NCBI GenBank assembly: GCA_913009825.1
Contig: CAJVYQ010000007.1
Coordinates: 1-64,000, forward strand
Length of the DNA: 64,000 nt
Source: an uncultured Deferribacteres bacterium
Lineage (GTDB): Bacteria; Zhuqueibacterota; JdFR-76; DREG01
Direction: 5' to 3'
Made by a program: the position numbers and the translations under genes. A model generated the notes under the pieces. That model ran no database searches. It had not been told where the DNA came from and was given only the letters and a program-made list of their open reading frames with translations. Shown here in pieces: positions 52,738 to 60,837 of the stretch (position 1 is its first letter; the number at the start of each line of letters is the position of its first letter).

Positions 52738-52971
52738 ATGAACGATAAACCGGTCTTATTTCTACAAATTGTGTCACTCATTTTTATCTGGCTCCTTTTT
52801 ATTGGCATCGGTATCTGGATAGTCAATTTACTAAGGTTGTCTATGCTGTTGCATGATGCACCTTCGGCTTCGATTGGTATCAGCATTGTAGCGATCCCGG
52901 TATTTTTTACTCTCGCAAGCATATTAACTTATGTCTTTCTTGGCTTGCGTAAACATCGCGATCAGGAGTAA
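52738..52971 (+). CDS. Small two-span membrane protein
   Basis: A 77-residue protein. Hydrophobic spans are ~7-32 (FLQIVSLIFIWLLFIGIGIW) and ~44-67 (ASIGISIVAIPVFFTLASIL); the C-terminus is charged. Its last base overlaps the next gene's ATG (TAATG). It resembles no named family. By position it could be an accessory subunit that holds the cytochromes near the NrfD complex. Confidence 0.7.
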   Translation: MNDKPVLFLQIVSLIFIWLLFIGIGIWIVNLLRLSMLLHDAPSASIGISIVAIPVFFTLASILTYVFLGLRKHRDQE

Positions 52972-54176
52972 TGCCGATGAATCTCAGCAAAACTTTGATT
53001 TTTTTAACCTTAGTTATTTGTGTTTGCCCTGGCGGGGAAAATACATTATTTGCACAAGAAACTTTGCCTGGCTATAACCCGCAAAAGGGACAAAAACTTT
53101 TTGCTGCGAAAGGTTGTATCAACTGCCATTCGGTTTATGGATTTGGCGGGAAAATTGGCTCTGACCTTGGACGGTCTCTGGCCAATAAAGAAGCGTTGGA
53201 TATCATAGCCGTCATGTGGAACCATTCCAATGAGATGAGCAAAGCCTTAGAACGCGGGCAATCTGTACCCCAGTTGGCGCCACCGGAAATGGCTGCCATA
53301 CTATCATTTTTTTATTATCTGAATTATTTCGGCACTCCCGGTTCTGCCGGGCAAGGCGCACTTATCTTTCAGAACAAAGGCTGTTCTGCCTGCCATTCTG
53401 TTGATCAAAACAATAAAACGAACTCTCCGAATTTGTTTAATGAACCATTCAGCTCACCATTACAATTGGGACAGGCGCTCTGGAATCACGGCGGAAAGAT
53501 GATGGCAAGAATTCGTTCACAGGGAATTCGAGTTCCCACTTTATCCGGTAGTGAGATAACAGATATATTTGCTTTTCTGCGCGGAAGAAATCCGGTTCTA
53601 TTCTACAAACCACAGGAGGCCATCCCCGGTGATTACAAAACAGGCGCAAGGTTGATCAGAGAAAAACAGTGCCTCCGCTGCCATTCTATGGGTGGAAAAG
53701 GCGGTAAGATGGCTCCTGATTTCACTCAAATCAACCTTCACCGTAATGCCGTAGAAATTGTAGCCATGATGTTGAACCATGCTCCCCGGATGTGGCGGAA
53801 AATGAAAGAAAATTCTATAGCCTCACCAACGTTTACGGGCACCAATCTGGCAGATTTGGTAGCGTACTTATATTTTTCAAATTTTCGCATCCCAACCGGC
53901 AATGCTGTAAAAGGCGAAAAGTTGTTTCAAGAAAAACAATGCAATAAATGTCACTCATTACAATTGTCTACTAAAAGGATTGGTCCGAACCTGGCGATAG
54001 TACAAGGGCTGGATGAAATGATCAACATTTCTTCAGCCATGTGGAATCATAATATCAACATGCTGGAGCAGATGCAGCGGCAAAATATTCCTTTTCCGCG
54101 ATTTAACGGTGAAGAATTAAAGAACTTGTTGACATTTATTCGATCTGTGCGCGAGAAAGAACATGAAGAGAAATAA
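52971..54176 (+). CDS. Tetrahaem cytochrome c of four tandem domains
   Basis: A 401-residue protein with a signal peptide (~1-28, ending LFAQ) and four c-type domains of about 90 residues: CINCH ~49, CSACH ~138, CLRCH ~234, CNKCH ~324. Each domain has a conserved WNH-xxx-M (MWNHSNEM, LWNHGGKM, MLNHAPRM, MWNHNINM), probably the region of the Met ligand. It is periplasmic and would extend the electron path from the quinone-linked complex. Confidence 0.9.
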   Translation: MPMNLSKTLIFLTLVICVCPGGENTLFAQETLPGYNPQKGQKLFAAKGCINCHSVYGFGGKIGSDLGRSLANKEALDIIAVMWNHSNEMSKALERGQSVPQLAPPEMAAILSFFYYLNYFGTPGSAGQGALIFQNKGCSACHSVDQNNKTNSPNLFNEPFSSPLQLGQALWNHGGKMMARIRSQGIRVPTLSGSEITDIFAFLRGRNPVLFYKPQEAIPGDYKTGARLIREKQCLRCHSMGGKGGKMAPDFTQINLHRNAVEIVAMMLNHAPRMWRKMKENSIASPTFTGTNLADLVAYLYFSNFRIPTGNAVKGEKLFQEKQCNKCHSLQLSTKRIGPNLAIVQGLDEMINISSAMWNHNINMLEQMQRQNIPFPRFNGEELKNLLTFIRSVREKEHEEK

Positions 54177-54177
54177 T

Positions 54178-56121
54178 ATGAGAACTTACCGGAACTGTTT
54201 TAATAGTTTGCTGTTGATCGTCATCCCGATTCTTTTTGTTGGCTGTTCACAGGATTGGCAAGGCTATCAGAATGAATATAATCAGATAATAGAAGAAAAA
54301 GCTCTCGATGAGAATCAACCGGTTAAAATAGGCAAAAAGGTAATCAGTTATGAAAAATTGCAGGTGGCCGATTATTGTATCTCCTGCCACGTAGGCGTAA
54401 CGGCAATCAAAATGGCCGATGCTCCTCAGCCAATTCAATCGCACCCGGGCGAGTTCCTGATAAAACACGATTGGCAGAAAATCGGTTGCACCATCTGTCA
54501 CGGGGGCAATGGAGGTACCCTTTCAAAAGAAGATGCACATGAAGGTATGTTAAAAGCGGAGATGGTGCAAACCTCCTGTTACCGGTGTCATCCGCGCAGC
54601 CGGCAGCTTCCCGGCGCCAGGCAGCTTAATCACGGCCAAAAGTTATTCACCGATTTACAATGCAGCGGCTGCCACTTTGTCGAAGGCCTGGTTTTACCTC
54701 GCCTCGGTCCTTCTTTGAACGGTATTGGCAGCCGTATAGAAAGAAAATGGTTGCGCTACTGGTTAAAGAATCCTTCTGAAATGATGCCAAATGCCAAAAT
54801 GCCTGATTTTTACCTCAATGATGACAATGCCGGCGCCGTTGCAGCTTATTTGAAGACCTTTAAGGACCAACAATTGGAGGGCGATCCGGAGCCTCGCAAA
54901 GGGGACCCTGCCGAGGGTGGCAACATACTTCGGCGGGCACGCTGCATTAGTTGTCATCCCTTCAATGGCCGCGGCGGCTTCCTGGGGCCTGATTTGGGCC
55001 GGCTCGGCAACAAAACCAATCGGAAATTTTTATTCGCTAAAATCAAGGATCCACGGCGTTTTGAACCAAATTCTACTATGCCCCAATTTAATTTTTCCGA
55101 TCAACAGATTGCCGATGTGGCAGACTATTTGATCGACGAATATACCGATTATGATCTTGTAGATATTTTTAATGAAGACAGTTTGAAAGCCGGGAATGAC
55201 TCGACTACGATTGAGAAAGGGCGCAAAATTTACAAAGAGTTGCGCTGCGTCAACTGCCATATTCTTGATAATGGAATTGAATGGATGCGCATTGGCCCAA
55301 AATTATCTGACATTGGCGATAAACCGTTAAGTGAGTTTGATTTTGGCCATAGTCAAATTCCGGGAACAAGGGGAGCCTATATTTTTGAAAAAATAAAAAA
55401 TCCGCGCGCATTTGCCACGGCAGATCATCCTCAGAAAATGCCGCTTTTTAAATTAACCAACTCAGATATTTATGATTTAACACTGCTGTTGTTGAGTTTT
55501 AATCAGAAAAAAATTTCTTCACCACTGTTTATGGCTTTCCCGGATACATCTCTCTATAGGCCGCAGGGAGAATTCGGCAGGCTTGTTGAAAAATTCCAGT
55601 GTTTTTCCTGTCACCGTATCAACGGTCGCGGATTTAATCTTGCCTATGATCTGTCAATTGAAGGCAGCCGGGTTTCGCGACAATGGCTGTATGATTATTT
55701 GATGGTTTCCTATTCTCTTCGCCCTATTTTGGTTGAAAGAATGCCTATATTTAATTTTACACCCCAGGAGGCAAAAACCATTACGGATCATATTATGGCA
55801 AATTACACCAGCGGTTGGATTCCTCGTCATCCCGGAGAAGAATCCTCGCCGCAACTAATTGTGCAGGGGAAACAGCTTGTTAAGGAAAAAGGGTGCCTGG
55901 CGTGTCATATCCTTGGAGATAAAGGAGGCTATGTTGCTCCCAGTTTTACAACGGGAGCGTTGGCCGGAGATAAATTACAGGCGGAATGGATTTACCGGTG
56001 GCTGAAAGATCCGCAGAAAATTGTTCATGGTGTTCTGGAACCCAATTATGGTTTATCGGATCGGGAAGCGTTAGCAATTACAGCATATTTAATGACTTTA
56101 AACCATAAGGATTGGCGATGA
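54178..56121 (+). CDS. Eight-haem cytochrome c lipoprotein
   Basis: About 647 residues from ATG 54178 (ATG 54163 would overlap the previous gene). Lipobox ILFVGC near residue 23. Eight CxxCH motifs, numbered from 54163: CISCH 72, CTICH 109, CYRCH 139, CSGCH 167, CISCH 261, CVNCH 362, CFSCH 480, CLACH 578. The first three are close together, like a multihaem module. The last five are class I-type domains, most with WL-xx-P and MP-x-F Met-ligand motifs. Anchoring by lipid would hold it at the inner or outer membrane. No exact family is known to me. Confidence 0.9.
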   Translation: MRTYRNCFNSLLLIVIPILFVGCSQDWQGYQNEYNQIIEEKALDENQPVKIGKKVISYEKLQVADYCISCHVGVTAIKMADAPQPIQSHPGEFLIKHDWQKIGCTICHGGNGGTLSKEDAHEGMLKAEMVQTSCYRCHPRSRQLPGARQLNHGQKLFTDLQCSGCHFVEGLVLPRLGPSLNGIGSRIERKWLRYWLKNPSEMMPNAKMPDFYLNDDNAGAVAAYLKTFKDQQLEGDPEPRKGDPAEGGNILRRARCISCHPFNGRGGFLGPDLGRLGNKTNRKFLFAKIKDPRRFEPNSTMPQFNFSDQQIADVADYLIDEYTDYDLVDIFNEDSLKAGNDSTTIEKGRKIYKELRCVNCHILDNGIEWMRIGPKLSDIGDKPLSEFDFGHSQIPGTRGAYIFEKIKNPRAFATADHPQKMPLFKLTNSDIYDLTLLLLSFNQKKISSPLFMAFPDTSLYRPQGEFGRLVEKFQCFSCHRINGRGFNLAYDLSIEGSRVSRQWLYDYLMVSYSLRPILVERMPIFNFTPQEAKTITDHIMANYTSGWIPRHPGEESSPQLIVQGKQLVKEKGCLACHILGDKGGYVAPSFTTGALAGDKLQAEWIYRWLKDPQKIVHGVLEPNYGLSDREALAITAYLMTLNHKDWR

Positions 56122-56606
56122 GGATTTCCTCTAAATCCATTTTGGATTCTATATTGGCTTTTGGGCTGGCATTTATTATATTACAATGTGGCGGTAACTC
56201 TGTTTCGGGAAAAAAAGAAATTGCCGGCTCATCAGCGGTTCAAACCAAAGAGGTCTTTTTCGCAGACATGTATAATAATCCTTACCGGGAGGCTCATTTA
56301 TCCCGGCATCAATACCGGGGAAAACTCATTTATGATCATTATTGTGCCGTTTGCCATGGTGAAAATGGCGATGGCAACGGCTTTAACTCTTTTAACCTGC
56401 AAGATTCCTTCGGAATTCGACCTTTCAATTTTGCCGATTCTACCGCAGCCCCCCTGCTTAAATTGGCGGAAATTAAAAGGGCCATTGAAGGAGGAGGCCG
56501 CGCGGTTGGCAAGTCACAATACATGCCGCCATGGGGTAAGACACTGCGTGATGATGAAATAATAGTACTGATAGACTATATCCGGACTTTTATACCGATG
56601 TTGTAA
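56118..56606 (+). CDS. Monohaem cytochrome c lipoprotein
   Basis: About 162 residues from ATG 56118, overlapping the previous stop (ATGA). A hydrophobic N-terminus with lipobox IILQC, haem motif CAVCHGENGDGNG, and Met ligand in QYMPPWG. It matches the ActE-type single cytochrome domain found at the end of ACIII loci. A likely terminal electron shuttle. Confidence 0.88.
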   Translation: MRISSKSILDSILAFGLAFIILQCGGNSVSGKKEIAGSSAVQTKEVFFADMYNNPYREAHLSRHQYRGKLIYDHYCAVCHGENGDGNGFNSFNLQDSFGIRPFNFADSTAAPLLKLAEIKRAIEGGGRAVGKSQYMPPWGKTLRDDEIIVLIDYIRTFIPML

Positions 56607-56614
56607 TTGTATCG

Positions 56615-57550
56615 ATGATTCAATTCCTTAAAATTTTATTCACATCTATTTTATTACTTCTGCTCAGCAATACGTCGGCAATTTCCCAGGTAGCTCATAC
56701 CGAAGCCACAGGCAGTTATTCCGGATTATTCTTTTCCTATGAATCTTTTGAAAAGTCCGGTGGCTTTGCTGATGAAAAAAGAGGGATTTACCGGTTGGAC
56801 CAGACTGTTTCCACCGCAATTCTAATTGCCATGTATCCGGGTAAAATATTTGGCTTCGGTATAGAAGCTCCATTGATTACTCGAAACATTCGGTTCTTCC
56901 GGCAAAACAATCAAACTAAAAGTAGCGGTTACCGGGAAATGAGTGATCTACGCTTTGTGGCGAAATATCAATTTGGCGTGTACAAAAGATACCGCTTGTT
57001 TGGTCGGGACCGGCTTTTAAATATGCTGGTGAGTCTGGTCGGGAAAATTAAATTCCCTTCTGCTTCAACGAATATTCGTGACCGAAACGGCACGGTTTTG
57101 GCCCCTTTTTTACAACCCGGCACCGGTTCCACCGATATGACGCTTGGTTTCATCTTTCATTCGGGTACGCAGAAATATTTTCGAATTCACGGCCATTTGA
57201 CGACAACGTTTTCACTTTCTCACCGGGAGTATGTGCCGGGTAAGAGAATACATTTTACCCTCTCTTATATCCCGGTGCGAATGGGAATTAAAAATCGCTA
57301 TTATCCTTTTCTTGGTTTAAAAGGATGGTGGAAGGACGAAGCCCGGATAGATAATGTCCCTCAGCCAAACACGGAAGGGCTGCATCTATACTTCTCTCCG
57401 GGCTTCCGGTCTACGTGGTGGTATCTTTCCGGACGGCGTGTCTTTTATATGTTTCAAGCTGCCTTTCAGATTAAATTATTGGCAACCCGCCATGTAATGC
57501 CCGGCCCTGTGTTTGGCTTTTATATAGGCACAAGACTATTTTTTCGTTAA
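56615..57550 (+). CDS. Outer-membrane beta-barrel protein closing the redox operon
   Basis: A 311-residue protein. Signal peptide (~1-25, ending AISQ), then amphipathic strands with aromatic belts and a C-terminal Phe-containing strand (FGFYIGTRLFFR). There are no haem motifs. It starts nine bases after the monohaem gene. It could be a porin or a sheath for a cytochrome; the multihaem lipoprotein and this barrel together would resemble a porin-cytochrome pair, but this is inference. Confidence 0.75.
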   Translation: MIQFLKILFTSILLLLLSNTSAISQVAHTEATGSYSGLFFSYESFEKSGGFADEKRGIYRLDQTVSTAILIAMYPGKIFGFGIEAPLITRNIRFFRQNNQTKSSGYREMSDLRFVAKYQFGVYKRYRLFGRDRLLNMLVSLVGKIKFPSASTNIRDRNGTVLAPFLQPGTGSTDMTLGFIFHSGTQKYFRIHGHLTTTFSLSHREYVPGKRIHFTLSYIPVRMGIKNRYYPFLGLKGWWKDEARIDNVPQPNTEGLHLYFSPGFRSTWWYLSGRRVFYMFQAAFQIKLLATRHVMPGPVFGFYIGTRLFFR

Positions 57551-58108
57551 TGAATTTCTTAATTAGTGTCTTCGTGCCTTCGTAGTAATTATTCCTCTTC
57601 ACTATTAAATATTGGGTAGAGGCAAGAAATTCTTATACTGTAGTTCTTGGTTAGATTTTTACTTGCTTATTATCTACAAAGCCTACATTCAGGTGAAGCA
57701 CCGGGCTAAAAAAAGAGACATTTGTAACACTTTAGTTCTTTGAAAATGAGTTATTTGTGATGAGAAGAAACAAGTAGAAATATCTACTTCATGTAAAAAA
57801 CTGAATTATCAATTTCACAAAACTAAAATGTTACAGCCATTTTAACAGGCTTGTAAAATTTTGCTCACCGTTTGGAAATGATTGTCATTTTTAGGATGCG
57901 GACAGTTCTATATTTTTCCGTCCGAATACTTTCATCGGGCATTTGCCGGCTAAAGACAGAATCCTCACTAAAAATATTGTGTGAATGAAGTTTCAAATGC
58001 AGTTGGTTTATCCGTCGATGATTGCGATTTTACAATGGCTTCCGCCTGCTATCATCCGGTTAATATAAAATGCAGGCAAATTTCCGGCTTTTTCCACGGT
58101 TTTGTATG
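57551..58108. other. Intergenic region after the redox operon
   Basis: No gene is seen. It contains TTTAGTTCTTTGAAAATGAG, also found near 63845 (GTTTTAGTTCTTTGAAAACA), so this may be part of a promoter or repeat. The region ends at a terminator-like hairpin. Confidence 0.4.
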
Positions 58109-58143
58109 AACCTTCCGATTTTCCGGCCGGGAGGTTTTTTTGT
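58109..58143 (+). terminator. Rho-independent terminator-like hairpin
   Basis: AACCTTCCG and CGGGAGGTT form a nine-base stem (one G-U pair) and are followed by TTTTTT. It lies 71 bases before the acetyltransferase start and 559 bases after the last redox gene, so it either ends a long 3-prime untranslated region or an unrecognised small RNA. Confidence 0.65.
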
Positions 58144-58213
58144 TGCTTTTTAAATTTGAACCTGCTTATTTTAAAGAAATAATTAGATCATGATCAGACA
58201 AAAAAGGAATTTT

Positions 58214-58783
58214 ATGGATTCTTCCGTTTATATTCACCCCAGGGCGCTGGTGGAAAGCGAACATATCGGGCCGCGCACACGAGTGTGGGCTTTTGCCCAT
58301 GTAATGAAAGATGCCGTCATCGGCAGCGATTGCAATATCTGCGATCATTCGTTCGTGGAAAGCATGGTTAAAATCGGCAACCGGGTGAAGATAAAAAATG
58401 GCGTGTCTGTTTGGGAGAAAGTAACCATCGAAGATGATGTGTTTTTAGGTCCCAATTGTGTTCTTACCAACGATATGAATCCCCGCGCCGCTGTTGCCAA
58501 AGGTTCAGCGGGATTTTTGCCGACCCTGATTAAAAAAGGCGTAACTGTTGGCGCCAATGCAACTATTGTGTGTGGTATTACCATCGGTGAATATGCCTTT
58601 GTTGCAGCAGGCGCCGTAGTCACTAAAAGTGTGCCGCCTTACGCTCTGATGGTTGGCGTGCCGGCAAAACAGACGGGATATATGTGTCAATGCGGTGAGA
58701 AAATTGATCTGTCCAAGCCGTGTGTCTGCGGCAGATCTTACGACTTGAAAGAAGGTGTTTGTACCTTGGTGCAGAAAGCCTGA
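58214..58783 (+). CDS. Left-handed beta-helix sugar N-acetyltransferase, WlbB/WbpD-like
   Basis: About 189 residues from ATG 58214 (AAAGGAAT upstream): MDSSVYIHPRALVESEHIGP, RTRVWAFAHVMKDAVIGSDC, NICDHSFVES. Hexapeptide repeats continue to VPAKQTGYMCQCGEKI. This is the WlbB/WbpD type that acetylates UDP-3-amino-GlcNAcA for surface glycans. The extra C-terminal segment has two Cys pairs (MCQCG, CVCG) that may bind zinc. It needs a partner aminotransferase, which is not in the window except as a possible DegT remnant at 16968. Confidence 0.85.
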   Translation: MDSSVYIHPRALVESEHIGPRTRVWAFAHVMKDAVIGSDCNICDHSFVESMVKIGNRVKIKNGVSVWEKVTIEDDVFLGPNCVLTNDMNPRAAVAKGSAGFLPTLIKKGVTVGANATIVCGITIGEYAFVAAGAVVTKSVPPYALMVGVPAKQTGYMCQCGEKIDLSKPCVCGRSYDLKEGVCTLVQKA

Positions 58784-58810
58784 AAAATATTATGAAAAAA
58801 TGAGGTTTTT

Positions 58811-59017
58811 ATGGCAAATATTACAATTCAAATTTCCCAAGAAGAACTTTCAAATGTGTTGGATGCCTGCAACATATTACAATCTTTTCTGGGAAAAATT
58901 GTTTCTCCAAATGAACTTTATCAGGAAAAATTTTTAATCGGTTTAAAAGAAGCGGAAGCCGGCGTCCGTTCAAAAAAGTTTGTTGAGGTAAAATCTTTTG
59001 AAGAATTCATCGATTAA
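58811..59017 (+). CDS. Putative antitoxin of a RelE-type pair
   Basis: A 68-residue protein: MANITIQISQEELSNVLDAC, then YQEKFLIGLKEAEAGVRSKK and EVKSFEEFID. The pattern of helical dimerisation part and charged C-terminal toxin-binding tail suits a small antitoxin. It overlaps the next gene by twenty bases. Confidence 0.65.
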   Translation: MANITIQISQEELSNVLDACNILQSFLGKIVSPNELYQEKFLIGLKEAEAGVRSKKFVEVKSFEEFID

Positions 59018-59285
59018 ACGTAAAATACAGAAAACTAATCGGTTTGCCAGAGATATTAAAAAGTTGTCATCTGAGGTGCAAGAAGAAGCTTACAAAATAA
59101 CAGTGAAATTATCCTTTAATATTTTCGATCCCGATTTAAGAGTTAAAAAACTAATAGGATTTGATAGAATATACAGAGTTGTGATCATGAAAGAATATCG
59201 ACTGATTTTTTCTTTTGATGAAGAGAATATTTATCTTTTACGAATTGGCCATCGGAAAGATATCTATAAAAAAATCGAAATTTAA
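58998..59285 (+). CDS. RelE/ParE-family toxin
   Basis: A 95-residue protein from TTG 58998: RFARDIKKLSSEVQEEAYKI, FDPDLRVKKLIGFDRIYRVV, IMKEYRLIFSFDEENIYLLR, then HRKDIYKK. The RelE-fold order and the RxGHRKDIYxK tail are clear. Probably a ribosome-dependent mRNA interferase. Intact. Confidence 0.8.
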   Translation: MKNSSIKRKIQKTNRFARDIKKLSSEVQEEAYKITVKLSFNIFDPDLRVKKLIGFDRIYRVVIMKEYRLIFSFDEENIYLLRIGHRKDIYKKIEI

Positions 59286-59294
59286 ATTCAATTT

Positions 59295-59798
59295 ATGAAA
59301 ACAATCAAACAGATCACATTTATCGGTGTCTTCGCTGCACTCTATTCGGCTTTAACCATATTTTTAGCGCCGATCAGTTACAGCAATATTCAGGTGCGGG
59401 TTGCCGAAGCGCTCACGGTTCTACCCTATTTAACGCCGCTGGCTATTCCCGCTCTGTTCATCGGTGTTTTGTTAGCCAATCTTTTTGGCGGATTCGGTCC
59501 CTGGGACATTTTCGGCGGCAGCTTTCTCACTCTAATTGCCGCCATTTTGACCTATCTGCTGCGCAAAACAAGAAAACCCTGGCTGGCTCCATTACCGCCG
59601 GTTTTGATCAATGCCTTCGGCGTCAGCGCCTATTTGCAGTTTATGATTCAGGGGTTCGAACCGGGCTTGAAAACATACTTTTTCTTTGTGTCAACAATCG
59701 GATTGGGTGAATTGATCGCCTGCTATGTTTTGGGATATCCGCTTTTGCGCTATCTTATGAAATCGGAGGTTATTTCAAAATATTTTCATCAAAATTGA
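59295..59798 (+). CDS. queT: QueT-family queuosine-precursor transporter
   Basis: A 167-residue membrane protein with five or six helices: ALYSALTIFLAPISYSNIQV, RVAEALTVLPYLTPLAIPAL, FIGVLLANLFGGFGPWDIFG. The NIQVRVxEALTxLP and FGGFGPWDxFGGS motifs are typical of QueT, the substrate-binding subunit of an ECF transporter for queuosine precursors. No riboswitch is visible upstream. It is cut close to the duplicated regulator fragment that follows. Confidence 0.88.
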   Translation: MKTIKQITFIGVFAALYSALTIFLAPISYSNIQVRVAEALTVLPYLTPLAIPALFIGVLLANLFGGFGPWDIFGGSFLTLIAAILTYLLRKTRKPWLAPLPPVLINAFGVSAYLQFMIQGFEPGLKTYFFFVSTIGLGELIACYVLGYPLLRYLMKSEVISKYFHQN

Positions 59799-59807
59799 AC
59801 CGTTGCC

Positions 59808-60178
59808 GATCTGGTGCTTTCCGATCTGCGTCTGCCGGATGGCAGCGGCATCGACCTGCTGCGTGCTGCTAAAGCAAAAGAATATCCTTACGAAGTGATT
59901 ATTATGACCGGCTATGCGACGCTGGATACCGCCATCCAGGCCATGCAGGAAGGCGCCAGCAACTATGTTACCAAACCGTTCAACATTGGTGAACTTTTCG
60001 TGCGTATCGAACGTGCTTTGCAGCAGAAACAATTGCGGCGGAAAGTCCGGCGGCTCAAGCGCGAGCTTCATGAACGATTCCACCCGGATAATATCATTTC
60101 CAACAGCGCTAATATGCAGAAAGTGCTGGAGCAGGTGAAAAATATTGCTCCCACCGATAGTTCGGTTCTCATCACCGG
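59808..60178 (+). pseudogene. Duplicated internal fragment of the NtrC-type regulator gene
   Basis: 371 bases almost identical to 60976-61346 (offset 1168). They encode DLVLSDLRLPDGSGIDLLRA through NIAPTDSSVLITGES. It lacks the receiver start and everything after the start of the Walker A motif. Changes include D-to-N in GASNYVTKP and S-to-F in GELFVRI. It directly follows queT and precedes the nucleotidyltransferase pair. Confidence 0.9.
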
Positions 60179-60205
60179 CGAAAGTGAGAAGGGAATTCAA
60201 AAAAT

Positions 60206-60412
60206 ATGAACGGATCAATCTTTGTTTCGCATAAATGGAAAGATGAAACCATCGAAGCGAAAGCCCGCTGGTTTCAATCATTATCTTTGGAGGAGAGGAT
60301 GTACCTGCTTTGTTATTTCACTGATCTGATCCTGGCAGTGAATCCCGGCATTGTGGAGGAAAAATATACTCAACAAGCTTCAGGACGTATTTGCGTCCTT
60401 TCAAAAAAATGA
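60206..60412 (+). CDS. Small partner of a nucleotidyltransferase (toxin-antitoxin-like)
   Basis: A 68-residue protein: DETIEAKARWFQSLSLEERM, YLLCYFTDLILAVNPGIVEE. It resembles short helical proteins found before MNT-type nucleotidyltransferases. The end overlaps the following gene by 62 bases. Function is inferred from position. Confidence 0.55.
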   Translation: MNGSIFVSHKWKDETIEAKARWFQSLSLEERMYLLCYFTDLILAVNPGIVEEKYTQQASGRICVLSKK

Positions 60413-60827
60413 TGTTAAATATGTCATAATTGGGGGAATCGCTTCAGTTTTATATGGCGTTCCTCGCGCAACTTTTGATTTAGATGTCCTAATTAAGGCC
60501 TCGGAAGAAAATGTTAACCGTTTACTCAAAGCACTGAAAGAGGCAAGATTTGGTACTGCAACATTGATCACACCCAAAGAATTGCTGGAGAATAAAATCA
60601 CTATTTTTAGTGACCGGGTTCGAATTGATGTTCAAACAGAGACACCCGGTTTAAATTTCCGGGATGCCTGGGAGAAGAAAGAGATCATGAATTACCGGGG
60701 ACAAGTATTCTATGTCGTTTCGCGTGAGGACTTGATTGCCTCAAAAAAAGCGGCCGGTCCGGATGTTGATCCGGAAGATGTCCGCCTGTTGGAAATGGAT
60801 AAGAGAGGTAAACAAAATAAACCATAA
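60351..60827 (+). CDS. MNT-fold nucleotidyltransferase (AbiEii/DUF6036-like)
   Basis: 158 residues from TTG 60351: NKLQDVFASFQKNDVKYVII, GGIASVLYGVPRATFDLDVL, then DRVRIDVQTETPG and VSREDLIASKKAAG. The GG-x-A-x-x-L-Y-G...R-x-T-x-D-L-D motif marks the nucleotidyltransferase active site (GG and Asp pair). A likely toxin or modifying enzyme paired with the small upstream protein. The pair lies between the two copies of the regulator segment. Confidence 0.8.
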   Translation: MWRKNILNKLQDVFASFQKNDVKYVIIGGIASVLYGVPRATFDLDVLIKASEENVNRLLKALKEARFGTATLITPKELLENKITIFSDRVRIDVQTETPGLNFRDAWEKKEIMNYRGQVFYVVSREDLIASKKAAGPDVDPEDVRLLEMDKRGKQNKP

Positions 60828-60837
60828 TGAGCGTTCC

